From contig CM056576.1 of NCBI GenBank assembly GCA_029721435.1, positions 67,289,876 to 67,353,875 of the forward strand: DNA of 64,000 bases, written 5' to 3'. Origin of the DNA: Gymnothorax reevesii. Taxonomy: Eukaryota; Chordata; Actinopteri; Anguilliformes; Muraenidae. This document shows, piece after piece, positions 1-11,665 of this stretch; the stretch's first letter is position 1; each line of letters starts with the position of its first letter. Position numbers and translations under genes: made by a program. The notes under the pieces were generated by a model, which ran no database searches, was not told the DNA's origin, and was given only the letters and a program-made list of their open reading frames with translations.

Positions 1-1640
1 CAATTCTGAATAACGCTGATTTAAATGCACAAAATTACGCGTTCAGATTAATGATTGTCGCCGTACCGAAATGTACTGTACCGTACTGGCGTGTTCTCAG
101 AGTGAATCTATTGCTCGGTCCCTCAAGCAAGTTACATGTCGCGACTGCAACTATTAAAGCAAATTCAACCAATCCACGCAAATTTCTCGCGGACAAAAAA
201 TAAATCGCCAAGACATTGCAACTTTCATTGCCACTTTTTGAAAAAGTTACCGCAAAAAATCAATAAAACAATAAAAAAGCCAGGAAAATCCTGGAAGGAT
301 TGTTTGTCAATTATGCAAATGATTGTGTGCAAGTCAGGATGAGTAATTTTTTTAAAGGGGAGCTCTGGGCCCCAACAATCTTCAGTCCTAGAGACGCCCC
401 TGCTTAGGAGAAAATTTTTTTGAGGCGATGGCATATTATTCACAAATTCACAGGCGCATATTAATTCATCAAAACAAAACTCACTAACCACTACAAACAG
501 TTCAGTAAATTGCAGGACGGTATCACTCGGTTCCATTCGTATTATGAACAAAGCGTGTGCTTGGCTATTTTGTCGAAAAAAAAAGTTCATATTAACAGCA
601 TTTTTAGTGAATTTGTCAATGAACAAAAGATTTCTCCCATCAGCCTCCTAATGTTTCTGGTCCTGCTAGTCTCCTTCACCAACAACTGGAGTCTGAAGTT
701 GGACTCTTCAGTCGTTGTTAAGTTCTATGGTCAGAATCAGTTGCTACATGACTCCAGATCTGGTTCACCGAAGTCAGACTGCAGTAACAGGTGAACGAAT
801 CTGGGAATGAATCTGATTAAGGATCTGAATCGAAGCACCCATGTCCCTAAAAGGAACTGCAATTGCTAGGACTTTCTTATACATTGAGGGTCTCTTGTTC
901 TACGCTTATACAAGCAAAAACCACACATGTGGGAGCAGAGTCAAATCAAATGGACCAATCTCAGGCAGTGCGTTACAAAAAAATTGGAATTCGTGATGGC
1001 GGCTTCCATGTCATAGATGACTCTTGCATAAATATTGGTTTTTCATGTCACTTGAGACAAATAATGATCGTATATGATATATATATATATATATTTTTTG
1101 CTAGGGGTTGAAAATAAGGGACTGTGCCAGAATCCAGAATTAGACGGAGGACTTGCAGCCATGTGCACGGCATGTATTATCCCATAACTTTATCCATAAT
1201 GAAGCTAACAAATAAACAAACAAAAAACAACTGACCTCCTTGATGGAGGTTGCAATGAATTATTACCAGAAAAAATTTGTTTTGTTTATTGACTTTTAAG
1301 AAAATTTTAGAGAACATTACGACAGGCAACATTTCCACGAAACCCATGGTTTTCATTTAGTTTCAATCTGTTACCATGGTTTTGGGGGAAGTTGATAAAT
1401 CTGTCAAGTTTCTCAGAAAACCCTCAGGTTTAAGGCGGTTGTTTTCAAACAATACTAAAGAATGGTATTGGAAAAGGTTTTAGAATGCTTAGTCAGAGGG
1501 TGTTTTAGGTCTCAATGGGTTAAACAATAATGCAGGGAATATGCAAAATGTTTCAAGAATGCACAAGATAAAACATTTTATCAAACCCAAGACTGTCCAA
1601 TTTCATAAATAAAAAGAACCGACAAATACAGCTGTTTTTG
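1..1640. other. Downstream flank of xkr5, no gene seen
   Basis: No coding sequence is supported here. The open frames are short, AT-rich and lack recognisable motifs. A (TA)n microsatellite lies near 1075-1096. Nothing else is identified before the terminal-exon 3' UTR. Confidence 0.6.
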
Positions 1641-1658
1641 GTTTGATGGTCCGCATTA

Positions 1659-1664
1659 TTTATT
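1659..1664 (-). promoter_or_regulatory. xkr5: Polyadenylation signal of xkr5
   Basis: The minus strand reads AATAAA here, about 180 bases past the stop codon at 1845-1843. This is a plausible end for a short 3' UTR. Confidence 0.6.
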
Positions 1665-1842
1665 AATTCTGCTCATGTAATTGAAAATCATCCCATCATC
1701 TTCACTTCTTAGTGGCACCAGGTGCCTCCGGGGACCTGTGAAATGTAGAGCTAGTTGTTCCGTAGCTCCTTGCCCCAGTCTTGGGGTAGAGGTGTGGCGG
1801 TTTCACTTTGCACAAGAAGCCTCTGATTTGTCCTAGCAGGTC

Positions 1843-2606
1843 TCAGTCACCTATGACGGGGGTGAGTTTTAATCGGCTCTCGAGGCTTGGGTTACTGGTG
1901 TAGCTAGGGGACTGTGGGTCAGCACTGAAGTACAGTGTGGAGCTGGATTCAGTGGGACAGAAGTTGGGTTCAGGGATGTCCTCAAAAACTGATTTACCCT
2001 CTGGGGAGCCCCTCTGGTAGTCAGAGGCAGATGACTCCAAGGAGCTGTCCTTCTCCAGGCTGTCATCCTCCTCCTCCTCCTGCCCCTCCCCACCCTCACT
2101 CGGGACATCCTGGGAGGTGGTGGCATTGCTGACACTCTGGAATTCTTCCTTGCAGTCTGTGAGAGGTGCTATGGCCTCGGTTTCCTCTGAGTGAGGAGAA
2201 GCGGGCGAAGAGACACCCCTGTCTTTCATCTCTGGGCTGCACTTCTCCACATGCAGTATGGTGGCTACCCCTCTGGCACCATAGGCCACATTGATCTTAG
2301 TCAGGTCACCTGTCTTTAGTGCAAGCCGGATCAGCAGCCAGTGGTGGTGTGTACATTCCCTCCCGATAGCCTTGGTGCCACAAGACCCACAGGGATCAAA
2401 CAGGGAATCAGCTAATCCAGTGAGGATAAAGTTGCTGCCATTATGAGTATAGTCAGCAGGGACAGGCACACTCTTGTCACCCAGTGAGAAAGAGGACCAT
2501 CCTCTCTCAAGACATGTGCTGCTGATGTCACCAAGGCGCAGTCTCTGTGAAATCTCAGTGCATTTTGGGTGCAGGAAATGGTAATATAGGACAAGTGAGG
2601 TTGCAC
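1843..2606 (-). CDS. xkr5: xkr5 terminal coding exon (XK-related protein 5, C-terminal part)
   Basis: An open frame of 254 codons including the stop, starting in codon position 2 directly after a strong minus-strand acceptor (pyrimidine-rich tract ending TTTCTCTGCTGCAG). It begins with the end of a membrane segment (SLVLYYHFLHPK), then carries HHHWLLIRLALKTG and TKINVAYG. The tail is acidic and serine-rich (a run of E codons near 2070-2090) and includes STLYFSA. These motifs match the C-terminus of XKR5 as I recall it from mammals: LVIYY..LHPKSTDI, HHHWLW..LALKTG..SKIN and SSTLYFSA. XK-related proteins are multipass membrane proteins; some are phospholipid scramblases, but XKR5's activity is not established. 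The exon is intact. Its phase-1 start fits the exon at 50478-50589, implying an intron of about 47.9 kb. Confidence 0.88.
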
Positions 2607-2640
2607 CTGCAGCAGAGAAAGCATCACAATGAGGGAGAGA
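2607..2640 (-). promoter_or_regulatory. xkr5: 3' splice site of the xkr5 terminal exon
   Basis: On the minus strand, CTCTCCCTCATTGTGATGC leads into TTTCTCTGCTGCAG, immediately before the exon. The AG lies at 2608-2607, and the phase agrees with the previous exon. Confidence 0.75.
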
Positions 2641-2649
2641 AGCTCAACA

Positions 2650-3778
2650 AAGATATTTTTACACCCTTTCCAAGATTTCATATGAAGTTTTATAACTCAG
2701 TTTTTCTGTTTAAAAATGTTGAAGCAGTTATGAATGCAACAGGACAATACAGCACAGATTTATCAACTGATCACATGATGCAATTTTTGGATTTTATGAA
2801 CGGTGTGGCATGAGCTAGATTAACCACATGCCAGATGGCTGAATGGCTGAATCCTCCTGAACTCAGAACAACCCCACAGTTAATTATTTATGGCAGGGCT
2901 ACTGGTCACAGTAAATGCTGGTAGAGTTGATATCAACACGATGGGGTGCGCCAATATGCACTAAAAGAGTGAATGTCTTCACTGCAAATAATGTATGTCT
3001 TCATATACAAGTACATATGCATGATATATACATACATATATAAAAATATACAAATATATACATCTTAAAGACCATGGAAACCCTTCCTTCACTTTCGCTC
3101 TGCTTTCGTGTTTTGCATGAGTACACGCCCAGAACCATTTTGGAGACACCTGTTCCACCTGGTGGTCCTTTGTTGCTGTGTCACCAAGGTTTGAAAATCA
3201 CCATTTCGCGCTGCCTGGTTGCCTGCCTGCGTGGCTAAAAATAGGACAGCACTCTTGTTAGAGGCATGTGACATCAGCTCTAGAACACAAATGAGCGTGC
3301 AGCTGGCGCCAGGCGCACATGAACAGCCATAATTTGCATTCAGCCATTGACTTGTGATGTTTTGGTTGTTTATTTAGCTTTCTCAATGATGGTTCAGCGT
3401 TGTGTGGTCAAATTGTACGGAAATTCTGATAAAAACAGACATAGTATTCATAAAGTATTCCCAACTCAGACATAATATTTCCTCTCGCAGTTTACCTCTG
3501 CAGTTTAGCAACAGTTGTTCAGACTAATTGGTAGAACCGACGAGAGTCTAATTTATTTTTGAAAGCCCCGTTATACATTGCACTATGAAATTATACGGTG
3601 TTTTCTTCCGCACATCAATGACAACGAAAAATATCAAGTTGTAATAATTTCTGCTCTCGTGTAGCTGGTTTTAGTTTAGTGTGTGAGGCTCATTGAGCAA
3701 TAAGCCATGAGAATCTGTTCTATAGTCTGGATGTAGTGACAGTGCGTTGTTAGGTACGATGCTACGGAGCCCCGGAAG
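2650..3778. other. xkr5: Intron sequence, unclassified
   Basis: Last xkr5 intron. It contains AT-rich stretches, including a TATA/CATA-rich patch at 3020-3062, and no convincing coding frame. No element boundary was found. Confidence 0.5.
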
Positions 3779-4692
3779 TGCAATGACAAAAGAAAATAAT
3801 TAATTTGTGGCCACAAGATATAACTCCTTCCCACGAATTAGTTATTTAGTTCCCAGGAATTAGTAATGTCGTTGCCTCAAGTTAGTCACTCGTTCCCACG
3901 AATTAGCCATCTCGTGGCCACAAAATATCAGTCGATCCCATAAATGAGCTATTCAGTGACCTCTAGATATAATTTGTTCCCAAAACTTGCCGCAAATAAT
4001 CTCTGGGTGCAGACCTGCGAGGCACGGTGGGGGTATTTATGGTAATAAGCAAACATTAGAAGTCAGATGCAGATGTGATTTACTTTTCTGTGGAATACTT
4101 CCAGTTTGGGCTCCATTACCATTATCCCAGATGCAGTATACTCTCTAGGGTTAGTAAACTTGAATCTGGTTAATTAATGGCTCCAGGCTAAAGTTGGAGC
4201 GGCTACGTTTTAGCAATAGTGAGCAAAGTGTTCAGTAACATTACTCTATCTATTGCAATGTATTAAATGAAAACCGTGGCCAATGTCCTGATCCTCATCC
4301 TGTCATTTTCAATAAATTAGACTGGCCCGTCGGGTGCTTGTTCTGAAAATTGCGTTGGCTAAGCCAGGCCATGGAATGGGGTGGGTGGCAGAGACGCAGG
4401 TCTGCAGAGATTATCGGGGACAAAGCCGTCCGCTCTGGAGAGACGGAGGGAGTGTAGATCTATATTTTTTGGCCACAAGATGCCTAATTTGTGGGTACTA
4501 ACTTGTGGCAACGAAATAACTAATTCAAGGGAACAAGTTGCTAACTCGTCGGAACGAAATAACCAATCCGTGGGAACGAGTTAATAACGTGGCAACGACA
4601 TTTTGTAATTTGTGGGAACAAGTTTCAAATTCGTGAGAACGAGTTATATCTTGTGGCCACAAATGAGTTTTTTTCTCTTGTCATTGCACTAC
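3779..4692. mobile_element. Non-autonomous TIR element with sub-repeated ends
   Basis: The left end (AGTGCAATGACAAAAG then TTTGTGGCCACAAGATATAACTC) is repeated inverted at the right end (4620-4692). Similarity continues inward for about 200 bases. Both arms are built of short imperfect repeats of the form CTCGTTCCCACGAATTAGTTATTT, seen at 3825-3960 and, inverted, at 4490-4660. No transposase frame is present. The family is not known to me. An outer stretch (TACGGAGCCCCGG versus TACAGAACCTGGG) may extend the TIR by about 14 bases. Confidence 0.7.
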
Positions 4693-4790
4693 CCAGGTTC
4701 TGTACAATGCACAACTGAGTGATGGAGAAAATAATTGCTGCGAAGTAAATTGTCATCCTTGCGTACTCACATCAATTATATCAACATAGC

Positions 4791-5040
4791 CAACTTAGCA
4801 TTTCTTAATCATTACATGTCATGCATTGGTGGTGGTTGTTCAGTTAATAAATTGCTTGATTGTTAATCAGGCAAACTGGATCGCAAACAGTTTAAGAGCG
4901 AGTATGCATTAAAGGTTGATGTTACTGAAGGCCCCCCTAACACCTGAAGGCTCGCCACTGTATGCAGCTAATAGTCCAATATATTTGCGGAGATGTTAAA
5001 CTGTGTCCAGTCATTCCTAATACACTTGATTAATTTACTA
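4791..5040. repeat. Dispersed repeat, copy 1
   Basis: Shares a diverged block (AAATTGCTTGATTGTTAATCAGGC, then CTGAAGGCCCCCCTAACACCTGA) with 36800-37110 in the same orientation. Family and ends are not resolved. Confidence 0.5.
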
Positions 5041-5091
5041 TTGTTTTCACATAAACGTTACCGTAATTCAAACTATAGGAAAATGACATAC

Positions 5092-5335
5092 CAAGTCATA
5101 TTGCCAACGCGATCTTGTAATAATAAGGCATCGTCAGGAACGGCATCAGCTGCATGTCTTGCTTGATCCTGGATTTCTTGCCTTGCTGGTGGCTCATACA
5201 TGTAGGGTTGAGGACCATTGTATTCCTCCTCATCTGCTACATCAAGAGGTAATTCTATGTCTCCTGATTCCTCATCGCTCCAGTCGTAATCTAGTCGGAA
5301 TTCCCGCTAGAGTCATATAAACTGTATGACGCCAT
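5092..5335 (-). pseudogene. 5' exon of a P2X7-like (ballast-domain) gene, frameshifted
   Basis: The ATG at 5335-5333 opens a frame beginning MASYSLYDSSGNSD. A one-base shift and TAG follow, then a long acidic frame with DYDWSDEESGD, ADEEEYNG, PYMYEPPARQE and DRVGNMTW. It ends at a splice donor (TTG|GTATGTC) that splits a Trp codon. Fish genomes hold many genes annotated 'P2X purinoceptor 7-like', whose N-terminus is acidic with a PYMFEP-type motif followed by a GN..WC zinc-binding region. The layout here, with the intron in that Trp codon, fits. No downstream zinc-binding exon was found nearby. Family assignment is from memory. Confidence 0.5.
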
Positions 5336-5529
5336 GTTGATCTGGCCTGTTTGTGTTCTGGCACTGATGTCATGCTTACATCGTGTGTGCGTGCTCGGGC
5401 CAGGGTTGGTATGTTCCGCCGGAGGTGATCAAAAAGTTTAATTTGCAGTAATTTGCGATTGACTTTTGTAAAAAATAAAGAAGTTTTGCGATCTTTGAGT
5501 AATTCTCTATCATATGATGATTGCCTATC
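5336..5529. other. Upstream of the P2X7-like exon, unclassified
   Basis: About 200 bases with a GC-richer patch near 5390-5425. This could be a decayed promoter of the exon on the minus strand, but no element is clear. Confidence 0.3.
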
Positions 5530-5537
5530 CCCTAGAG

Positions 5538-5840
5538 CAGAGGTGGGCAGCGAGGGCAGTATCTGTCCCTGGTTTTCACACCAGCGTCTGGTCTTTAATT
5601 AGTTGATTGTCTCCATTAGCCAAACCATTTATGAAATCTGAAGTTTCATGCGCATTTCAATTATCATGAAACTACAAAGACTAGTCTTGTCTCCCTTCAT
5701 AAAACATTTTCCTTTGATCGAATCATTGCGAAAATCTATATTTGCGCATACAATCAATTAACTCAATTAGTCAGGGTAATTGATTGGAATAAAAACCTGC
5801 ATACACACTGGCCCTCCAGGACCGTGATTGCCCATCCATG
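5538..5840. mobile_element. hAT-type MITE, copy 1 (303 bp)
   Basis: The ends are CAGAGGTGGGCA and TGCCCATCCATG (inverted CATGGATGGGCA). The flanking 8-bp duplication is CCCTAGAG / CCCTGGAG, one mismatch. An 8-bp duplication and CAG-starting TIRs are the hAT signature. A second copy in the same orientation lies at 51857-52162. No coding capacity. Confidence 0.85.
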
Positions 5841-5848
5841 CCCTGGAG

Positions 5849-6538
5849 TCTTCATGCTCTTTAATATAAGACAAAACTCACTAGTTTTTTTCTCAAAAGT
5901 AGAAAATATTAACAAATTTTAAGTTACCATGTGCTTGACAAGTGAAATTTTTGTATTCAACTGGCAAATCTAGAAATTATTCGAAATAATCTCATCGGCA
6001 AATTTTTGTCTTATTGAGAAAAAAGGTAATAGAAATAAGTGTTTTAAGTCTTAATACAAGATTGAACTGCATGGTAAGGTGGAATCATTTTTGCAGTGTG
6101 CATTAACTGGTCAATGAATAAATGTCATCACTGACAGAACGAGCCATCCATAAAAATTCCAGAGAAGTTGTCACATCATGGAAATAGCAAATAAAAAAGA
6201 CACATGAAGAGTCCATTCACCCTCTGCTATTTTGAGAACAGTAGAATAACACATATAATACTTGAAAAAAGTCAATATTTAAGTTCAAATGAACTTCAAT
6301 ACAATCTTTATACAACAACAACACTATAGTGACGTCACCCGACATGCCAGGTGCAAGAAATGCGAGAATTTAAAATTAACTGTAACGCTAGGCAGTTTTT
6401 TGCAAAAACACAACATCTTGCACGCACACCACGGGAAAAATGAATTTCACTCTGAATTTGTGCACACATTGCCTTTAAAAGCATATGAATCCAAATAAAG
6501 TTTCACTTCTTCACTGACACTTGTGAAACGTCAACACT
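5849..6538. other. Unclassified, possibly the 5' part of the following Tc1 element
   Basis: AT-rich with no convincing frame. It lies directly upstream of the Tc1 transposase start, but the element's left inverted repeat was not located. Confidence 0.35.
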
Positions 6539-7545
6539 ATGCCGCGACTTACAGCCCCTGAACGGGAACGTGCCATAGGCATGCTTCAAATTGGCGCCAG
6601 CACCAGGGAAATTGCCAGACGACTACACTGTGCACACACAATGATCGCAAGACTCCATCAGAGGTTTCTGCAAATAGGGAGCACTCGGGACCGTCCTCGA
6701 CCGGGTCAACAACGTGTGACAACGGCACGTCGGGACCGTCAGATCGTACGGGATCATGTCCGAGACCGAACACTACCAGCGACAAGAACGGCTGCTCAAG
6801 TCCAAGGACGACGTGGATTCATTCACCCCAACACCGTACGGAACCGTCTGCGAGCTGCAGGCCTGCGTGCACGACGTCCTTATTTCGGCCCCATATTGAC
6901 GGATCGTCACCGAAACTAGCGTCTACAGTGGGCAAACAGGCACCAGAATTGGCGACTACGACAATGGCACGGTGTCATCTTTTCTGACGAGTCACGATTT
7001 CACTTAAGGAACGCAGATGGCCGTGTACGTGTTTGGCGGAGACGTGGTGAATGTTATAACGCCGATTGTGTCGTTCAAACGGACCGTTGGGGTGGTGGCA
7101 GCGTTATGGCGTGAGGTGGAATAAGCTACCATCACAGAACCCCTCTCCATATCTGCAGAGGAAGGGTGAACGGCGTCTACTACCGGGACCAGGTGCTGCA
7201 GAACCATGTTGTGCCGTTCTTCAACCAACACCACAATGTCCACACGTTCCAACAGGACAACGCTAGGGCACACACTGCAAGGGTGTCCATGCAGTACCTT
7301 GCACAGCAGAACATCCCCGTGCTTCAGTGGCCAGCTCTGTCACCCGACCTCTCCCCTATCGAGTACTTATGGGATGAAATTGGACAATGTCTTTCACGTC
7401 GACGCCAGATGGACAACATCCGAGAACTTGAGGTTGCCCTTGTTCAGGAGTGGAATGCTATCCCTCAGAACACTATCCAGAGACTGATCAACTCCATGCG
7501 ATGACGATGCACCGCATGTGTCAATGCAAATGGCGATCACACCCG
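6539..7545 (+). pseudogene. Tc1-like transposase, stop and frameshift
   Basis: Starts MPRLTAPERERAIGMLQIG, with helix-turn-helix segments and a basic RDRPRPGQQR linker. The DDE domain follows: FSDESRF (first Asp), WRRRG, GSVMAWGGI, FQQDNARAHTA (second Asp) and DLSPIEYLWDEI (Glu). These are the marks of a Tc1/mariner DD34E transposase of about 340 residues. A TAG at 6917 ends the N-terminal frame, and a frameshift near 7110-7170 splits the catalytic domain, so it is not functional as it stands. All three catalytic residues are otherwise kept. The sequence GTTTGACCCCTACACC near 7560 may belong to the right inverted repeat. Confidence 0.88.
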
Positions 7546-8221
7546 TTATTGACTTTCCTGTTTGACCCCTACACCAGTTAAACCTCTCTGGCGCATTAAC
7601 ATTATCGTGAATGAAATTGAATGATGTTTACTTGTCCTCTTAAATCATTCATTATCTCAAATGCATCATACGTATATACTTCACATATCAATCCGTGGAG
7701 CTATTCCAGATTTCGTGAGTGGTGCGTTTTCATATGGACTGAGTATATTTTGATGTACTATCGTGAGAGCAGGCCTATTTCCTTACTGCACAGACACAAT
7801 GTGACAACTGCACCAAAAAAAAAAGTCCATAAGGCAAGGCTGGATTATCCATATAATGACTGGTGTGCATACACTGGGGCATCATGCTGGGAGGGGCATC
7901 ACATGATTCACGAATCCTTAGTTTTTATTTTTTTTTATTTTAATCGGAAGAGATGCGTATGCATATTATGAACAAATTCAAACTTAACTGTTGATATGAA
8001 AAGAGAATATCAAAAAATAAAAGAATACAAATAAAAAACTGCAATTAGGAACTGCCCTGCCAAAGTCACAGAAAGGCCAAACTGGTCTGGAGCTAGAATC
8101 CCGCCACTTAGAAACTGAATGGGCTCTGATCTCTAATCATTTGTTGATCACAACGATGTGCCTTCGTTCTGACATCATGTGCAACTACACACTGAGCGGC
8201 GGGCGTCTTTTTTTTCGCATT
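7546..8221. other. Unclassified intron sequence
   Basis: No supported gene. A block at 7830-7920 (GCTGGATTA.. CATACACTGG..) resembles, in inverse orientation, 14985-15050, suggesting an old shared repeat just outside the long inverted arms. Confidence 0.35.
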
Positions 8222-9280
8222 TTCTCATGAATATTCATGATGCAGGCGGGCCGTAAATTTTTTTTCTCAAAACGTAATGTCTATTGCACCTTTTACTTGT
8301 CCTCTGGTTGGTCAATCGTCTCCAAGGAGCCATTGAAACTTTGAATGGCAAGTCATGTGGTAGAGTCCCTGACTAATGGTAGCGTATTGCTGCCATTCCT
8401 GGAAAAGAAACGGGTCTGTAATCACGGCATGAGTGAAAAGTTTCTTGTTATTACAAGATCCTTTTCGTGTTATGACAACATATTTCCACGTTTTAACAAG
8501 ATATCTTCACGTTATTTCAACTCGAAAATATCACATTATGACAAGAAACTTTTGGCTCATTTACATGATTTGATTAAGTTCTACTTCTTGCTTGTCTTGA
8601 AACATGGCGAGATTATGTTATTATTGAGCACGGAGGGCGACACTGTGATTAGTATGCGTACAAGAGGGATTTTAAAATGCTTGGGGCTGTACAGAAGACA
8701 GAATGAGCCTGACCCCCTGGGGGTAGCAACGTTTCTGAACATCCGTCAAGCTATCACTAGCTCGGAAAACGATGGTCGTACCGTTACAGCTAATAATAAA
8801 ATGCGCAAATACAGCAGACATCACGTTAGTAACATTACGTGATGCACTTGCTGTCAAATAATCGTCACATGGAAAGCTATAACGAGGCTTGTTAGAGAAA
8901 ATTAATGTGTACTTTGTTCAGAAAAATACGCAAGCTAACTTGAATAATTTGCGATAATAATCGATTGTGATTGATTAGTGAAAAAATAAATACATAATAA
9001 ACAGGATAGGAAGTTTGTAGTTTGACCAAGGTGATGGGTGCGATTTTGATGAGGTGCTATTATGCCAGATCAGCACTTACAATTGCTTGTTAGAGTACAA
9101 GTGATTTGACATTAAGCAAATGGGTAAATTAGAGCAGAAATTACTCTTGATATAATGCATGAATTATCATCAAAACTGGTATTTGGTGAAGGGTGGAAAT
9201 GGAAGTGAGGAACATTAAACTTTTGCAAATCAAAATGTTTGCTGAAAATAACATTACCATACTGCCTGTTTGATGTAACC
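8222..9280. repeat. Left long inverted repeat of a composite element
   Basis: Starts TTCTCATGAATATTCATGA and pairs with 13690-14698 in inverse orientation over about 1 kb at moderate-to-high similarity. Anchors include TTTTACTTGTCCTCTGGTTGG, the CCAGGAATGGCAGCA block, and AGGAAGTTTGTAGTTTGACC. It contains short internal repeats built on 'TTATGACAACATATTTCCACG'. The 165-codon open frame inside is not recognisable and is probably chance. Confidence 0.85.
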
Positions 9281-9405
9281 AACCAGAAGTAATAAAGCGG
9301 AGTGTGCAAATAGCCTTTGATAAATTATAGGCCCAAAAACATTTTTACCCATTCAGTTTCTTTCAATGCACATTTATGCAAAAATTTAAAAGTAAAATAG
9401 GCTTA
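9281..9405. repeat. First part of the ~178-bp tandem array, cut by Tc1 insertion
   Basis: GGCCCAAAAACATTTTTACCCATTCAGT followed by TGCACATTTATGC resembles the array unit at 12803-13690 in the same orientation. This suggests that the array was continuous before the Tc1-like element inserted at the TA (9404-9405). Confidence 0.55.
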
Positions 9406-9961
9406 CAATGGGTTGCAAAAATTTTGGCACCCCTAGTTTAAATGTCTGTTACAATGAATCTCCAAGTGATTTAAACAGATCCCTGAGCAGCCTCCTGGAC
9501 TTCCATGCCCCCCTAACATCACGGACTGTCTCCTTCTCGCGCTCAGCACCCTGGTGCACCTGCGAGCTCCGAAAAATGAAGACGGCTGGGCATGTCCTTG
9601 AGCGGCGGCTCAAGGCCTCTGGACTGACCTTCCACAAACAGGCCTACAGAGAGCATAGGAAGGCGTATGCAGAGGCTCTGAGAGATGCGCGGTCTAGATT
9701 CTACTCTACCATCATCAACAATAACCCTGGTAACTCCAAACAACTATTCACAACAATAAATCGCCTTCTCAAACCCCCTTCACACCTCCACCCCGAGGCC
9801 ACCGAAAAGAGGTGCAACATACATATCACTTTTTTTAAACAAATGTAGAAACCATCCGCTCACACCTCTCCACCACAGCCATACTGCCCCCCCAAACTGC
9901 TGACCCATCACCTGAGATCATCCAGCCTCTCTGCTCCTTCACCATAGTCACACAAGAGGAG

Positions 9962-10990
9962 GTGGAGACCATCATTAGAAGGATGAGACCGTCCACCTCT
10001 GCCCTGGACCCTTTTCCCCATTGCCCTGCTGAAGGCCAACATCTCTGCCATCTCTCCACTCATTATCAGAATCATCAACCACTCCCTCCTGGCTGGCCAT
10101 ATCCCACCTGCCCTAAAAACTGCTGTCATCAAACCACTCCTGAAAAACCCACCCTGGATCCAGATGTCCTCTCCAACTACAGACCCATCTCAAATCTTCC
10201 ATTTTTGTCTGAAATCCTGGAAAAAGTTGTTGCAGCACAACTACAAGATCACCTCAAACACAATAACCTTTTTGAGAAATTCCAGTCTGGTTTCTGCCCT
10301 GGCCATAGCACAGAAACAGCTTTGGCCAGGGTAACCAATGACCTCCGCATGTCAGCAGACACTGGATCCCCATCTCTACTCATCCTCCTGGTCTTAACAG
10401 CTGCATTTGATACGGTCGACCACAATATCCTGCACCGCTTACAATACACCATTGGACTTTCAGATAACGTACTTAACTGGTTCACATCATATTTATCAAA
10501 TAGAACAGAATATGTAGCCCTGGAAAAAGCAAAATCCCACACCCACCAAGTCACCTGTGGTGTCCCTCAGGGTTCGGTGCTGGGCCCCACACTTTTCACC
10601 CTCTACCTGCTACCCCTGGGAAGTGTCATCAGCAAACATGGCATCTCCTACCATTGTTATGCTGATGACACACAGCTCTATTTAAGGACCACCCCCACTT
10701 CCACTGCACCCCTACCAACATCCACACTAACAACCTGCCTGGAGGAGATAGAGGCGTGGATGAAGCTCAATTTTCTACAGTTATACAGTTCCAAAACGGA
10801 AGCCATCCTAGTCGGCACACCCCATCAGCTTCACTACTCCACCATCACTTTTTCTGGACAACACATTCCACTCTCTTCATCTGTCACCAACCTTGGTGTT
10901 AAAATGGACCACCAACTCTCCTTTGACACCCATATCAAACACCTCTGCAAAACATCATTCTACCACCTTAGGAACATCGCCAAACTCTGA
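9962..10990 (+). pseudogene. L2 reverse transcriptase, longest frame
   Basis: A 342-codon frame with the RT palm motifs in order: RPISNLPFL, a degenerate 'VLTAAFDTVDHNIL', GVPQGSVLGPTL and YADDTQLY near residue 235. It lacks the endonuclease and stops at 10988-10990. The reading resumes in the next segment (11138-11497), so this is a broken ORF2. Confidence 0.85.
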
Positions 10991-11663
10991 CCAACACTCA
11001 CCATTACAGATGCAGAGAAGCTTGTCCACGCCTTTGTCTCCTCCAGGCTAGACTATTGTAATGCGCTCCTCATCGGGATTCCTGGCAAAAGCCTCCAGAG
11101 ATTACAACATATCCAAAACAGTGCTGCCAGGATCCTGATGGGGGTGCGGAAACACAATCACATCACCCCCATCCTGAAATCCCTTCACTGGCTCCCCGTG
11201 ACACTCAGAATTGAGTACAAGGTCTCCCTCCTCACCCACCAGTGCATTCACGGGCACGCCCCCCAATACCTAAAAGAACTCCTCACTTCTCACACCTCCT
11301 CATGCACCCTCCGTTCTGCCACCACAAACACCCTCCAGGTCCCCAGAACCAAGCTCTGTACCATGGGTGATCGGACCTTCGCATCAGCAGCCCCCAGACT
11401 GTGGAACGACCTCCCTGACCACCTGAGAGCCCCACAGTCTGTTGATGTTTATAAACGAGACCTTAAAACTTACCTTTTTACCAGAGCTTTTTCTTAAAAT
11501 GTTTTATAGTTCTCATGTTTTTCTTTCTTTCTTATTTATTGTTTATTTTCTTGATCATATTATTTTCGTGTTTATTTTATATTGTATTCAGCTTTCTTCT
11601 TTAACGCACTAAAAAATGTACTGTAGCACTTTGAGATTTTATATATAAAGTGCAATACAAATA

Positions 11664-11665
11664 AA

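Noticed and set aside
2412..2681. 89-codon frame starting MKSWKGCKNIF on the minus strand
   Set aside because: Overlaps the xkr5 acceptor and terminal exon in another frame. The xkr5 frame has family motifs and matching splice phase.
8345..8842. 165-codon plus-strand open frame
   Set aside because: Lies wholly in the long inverted arm, and the inverted partner does not keep it open. No motif.
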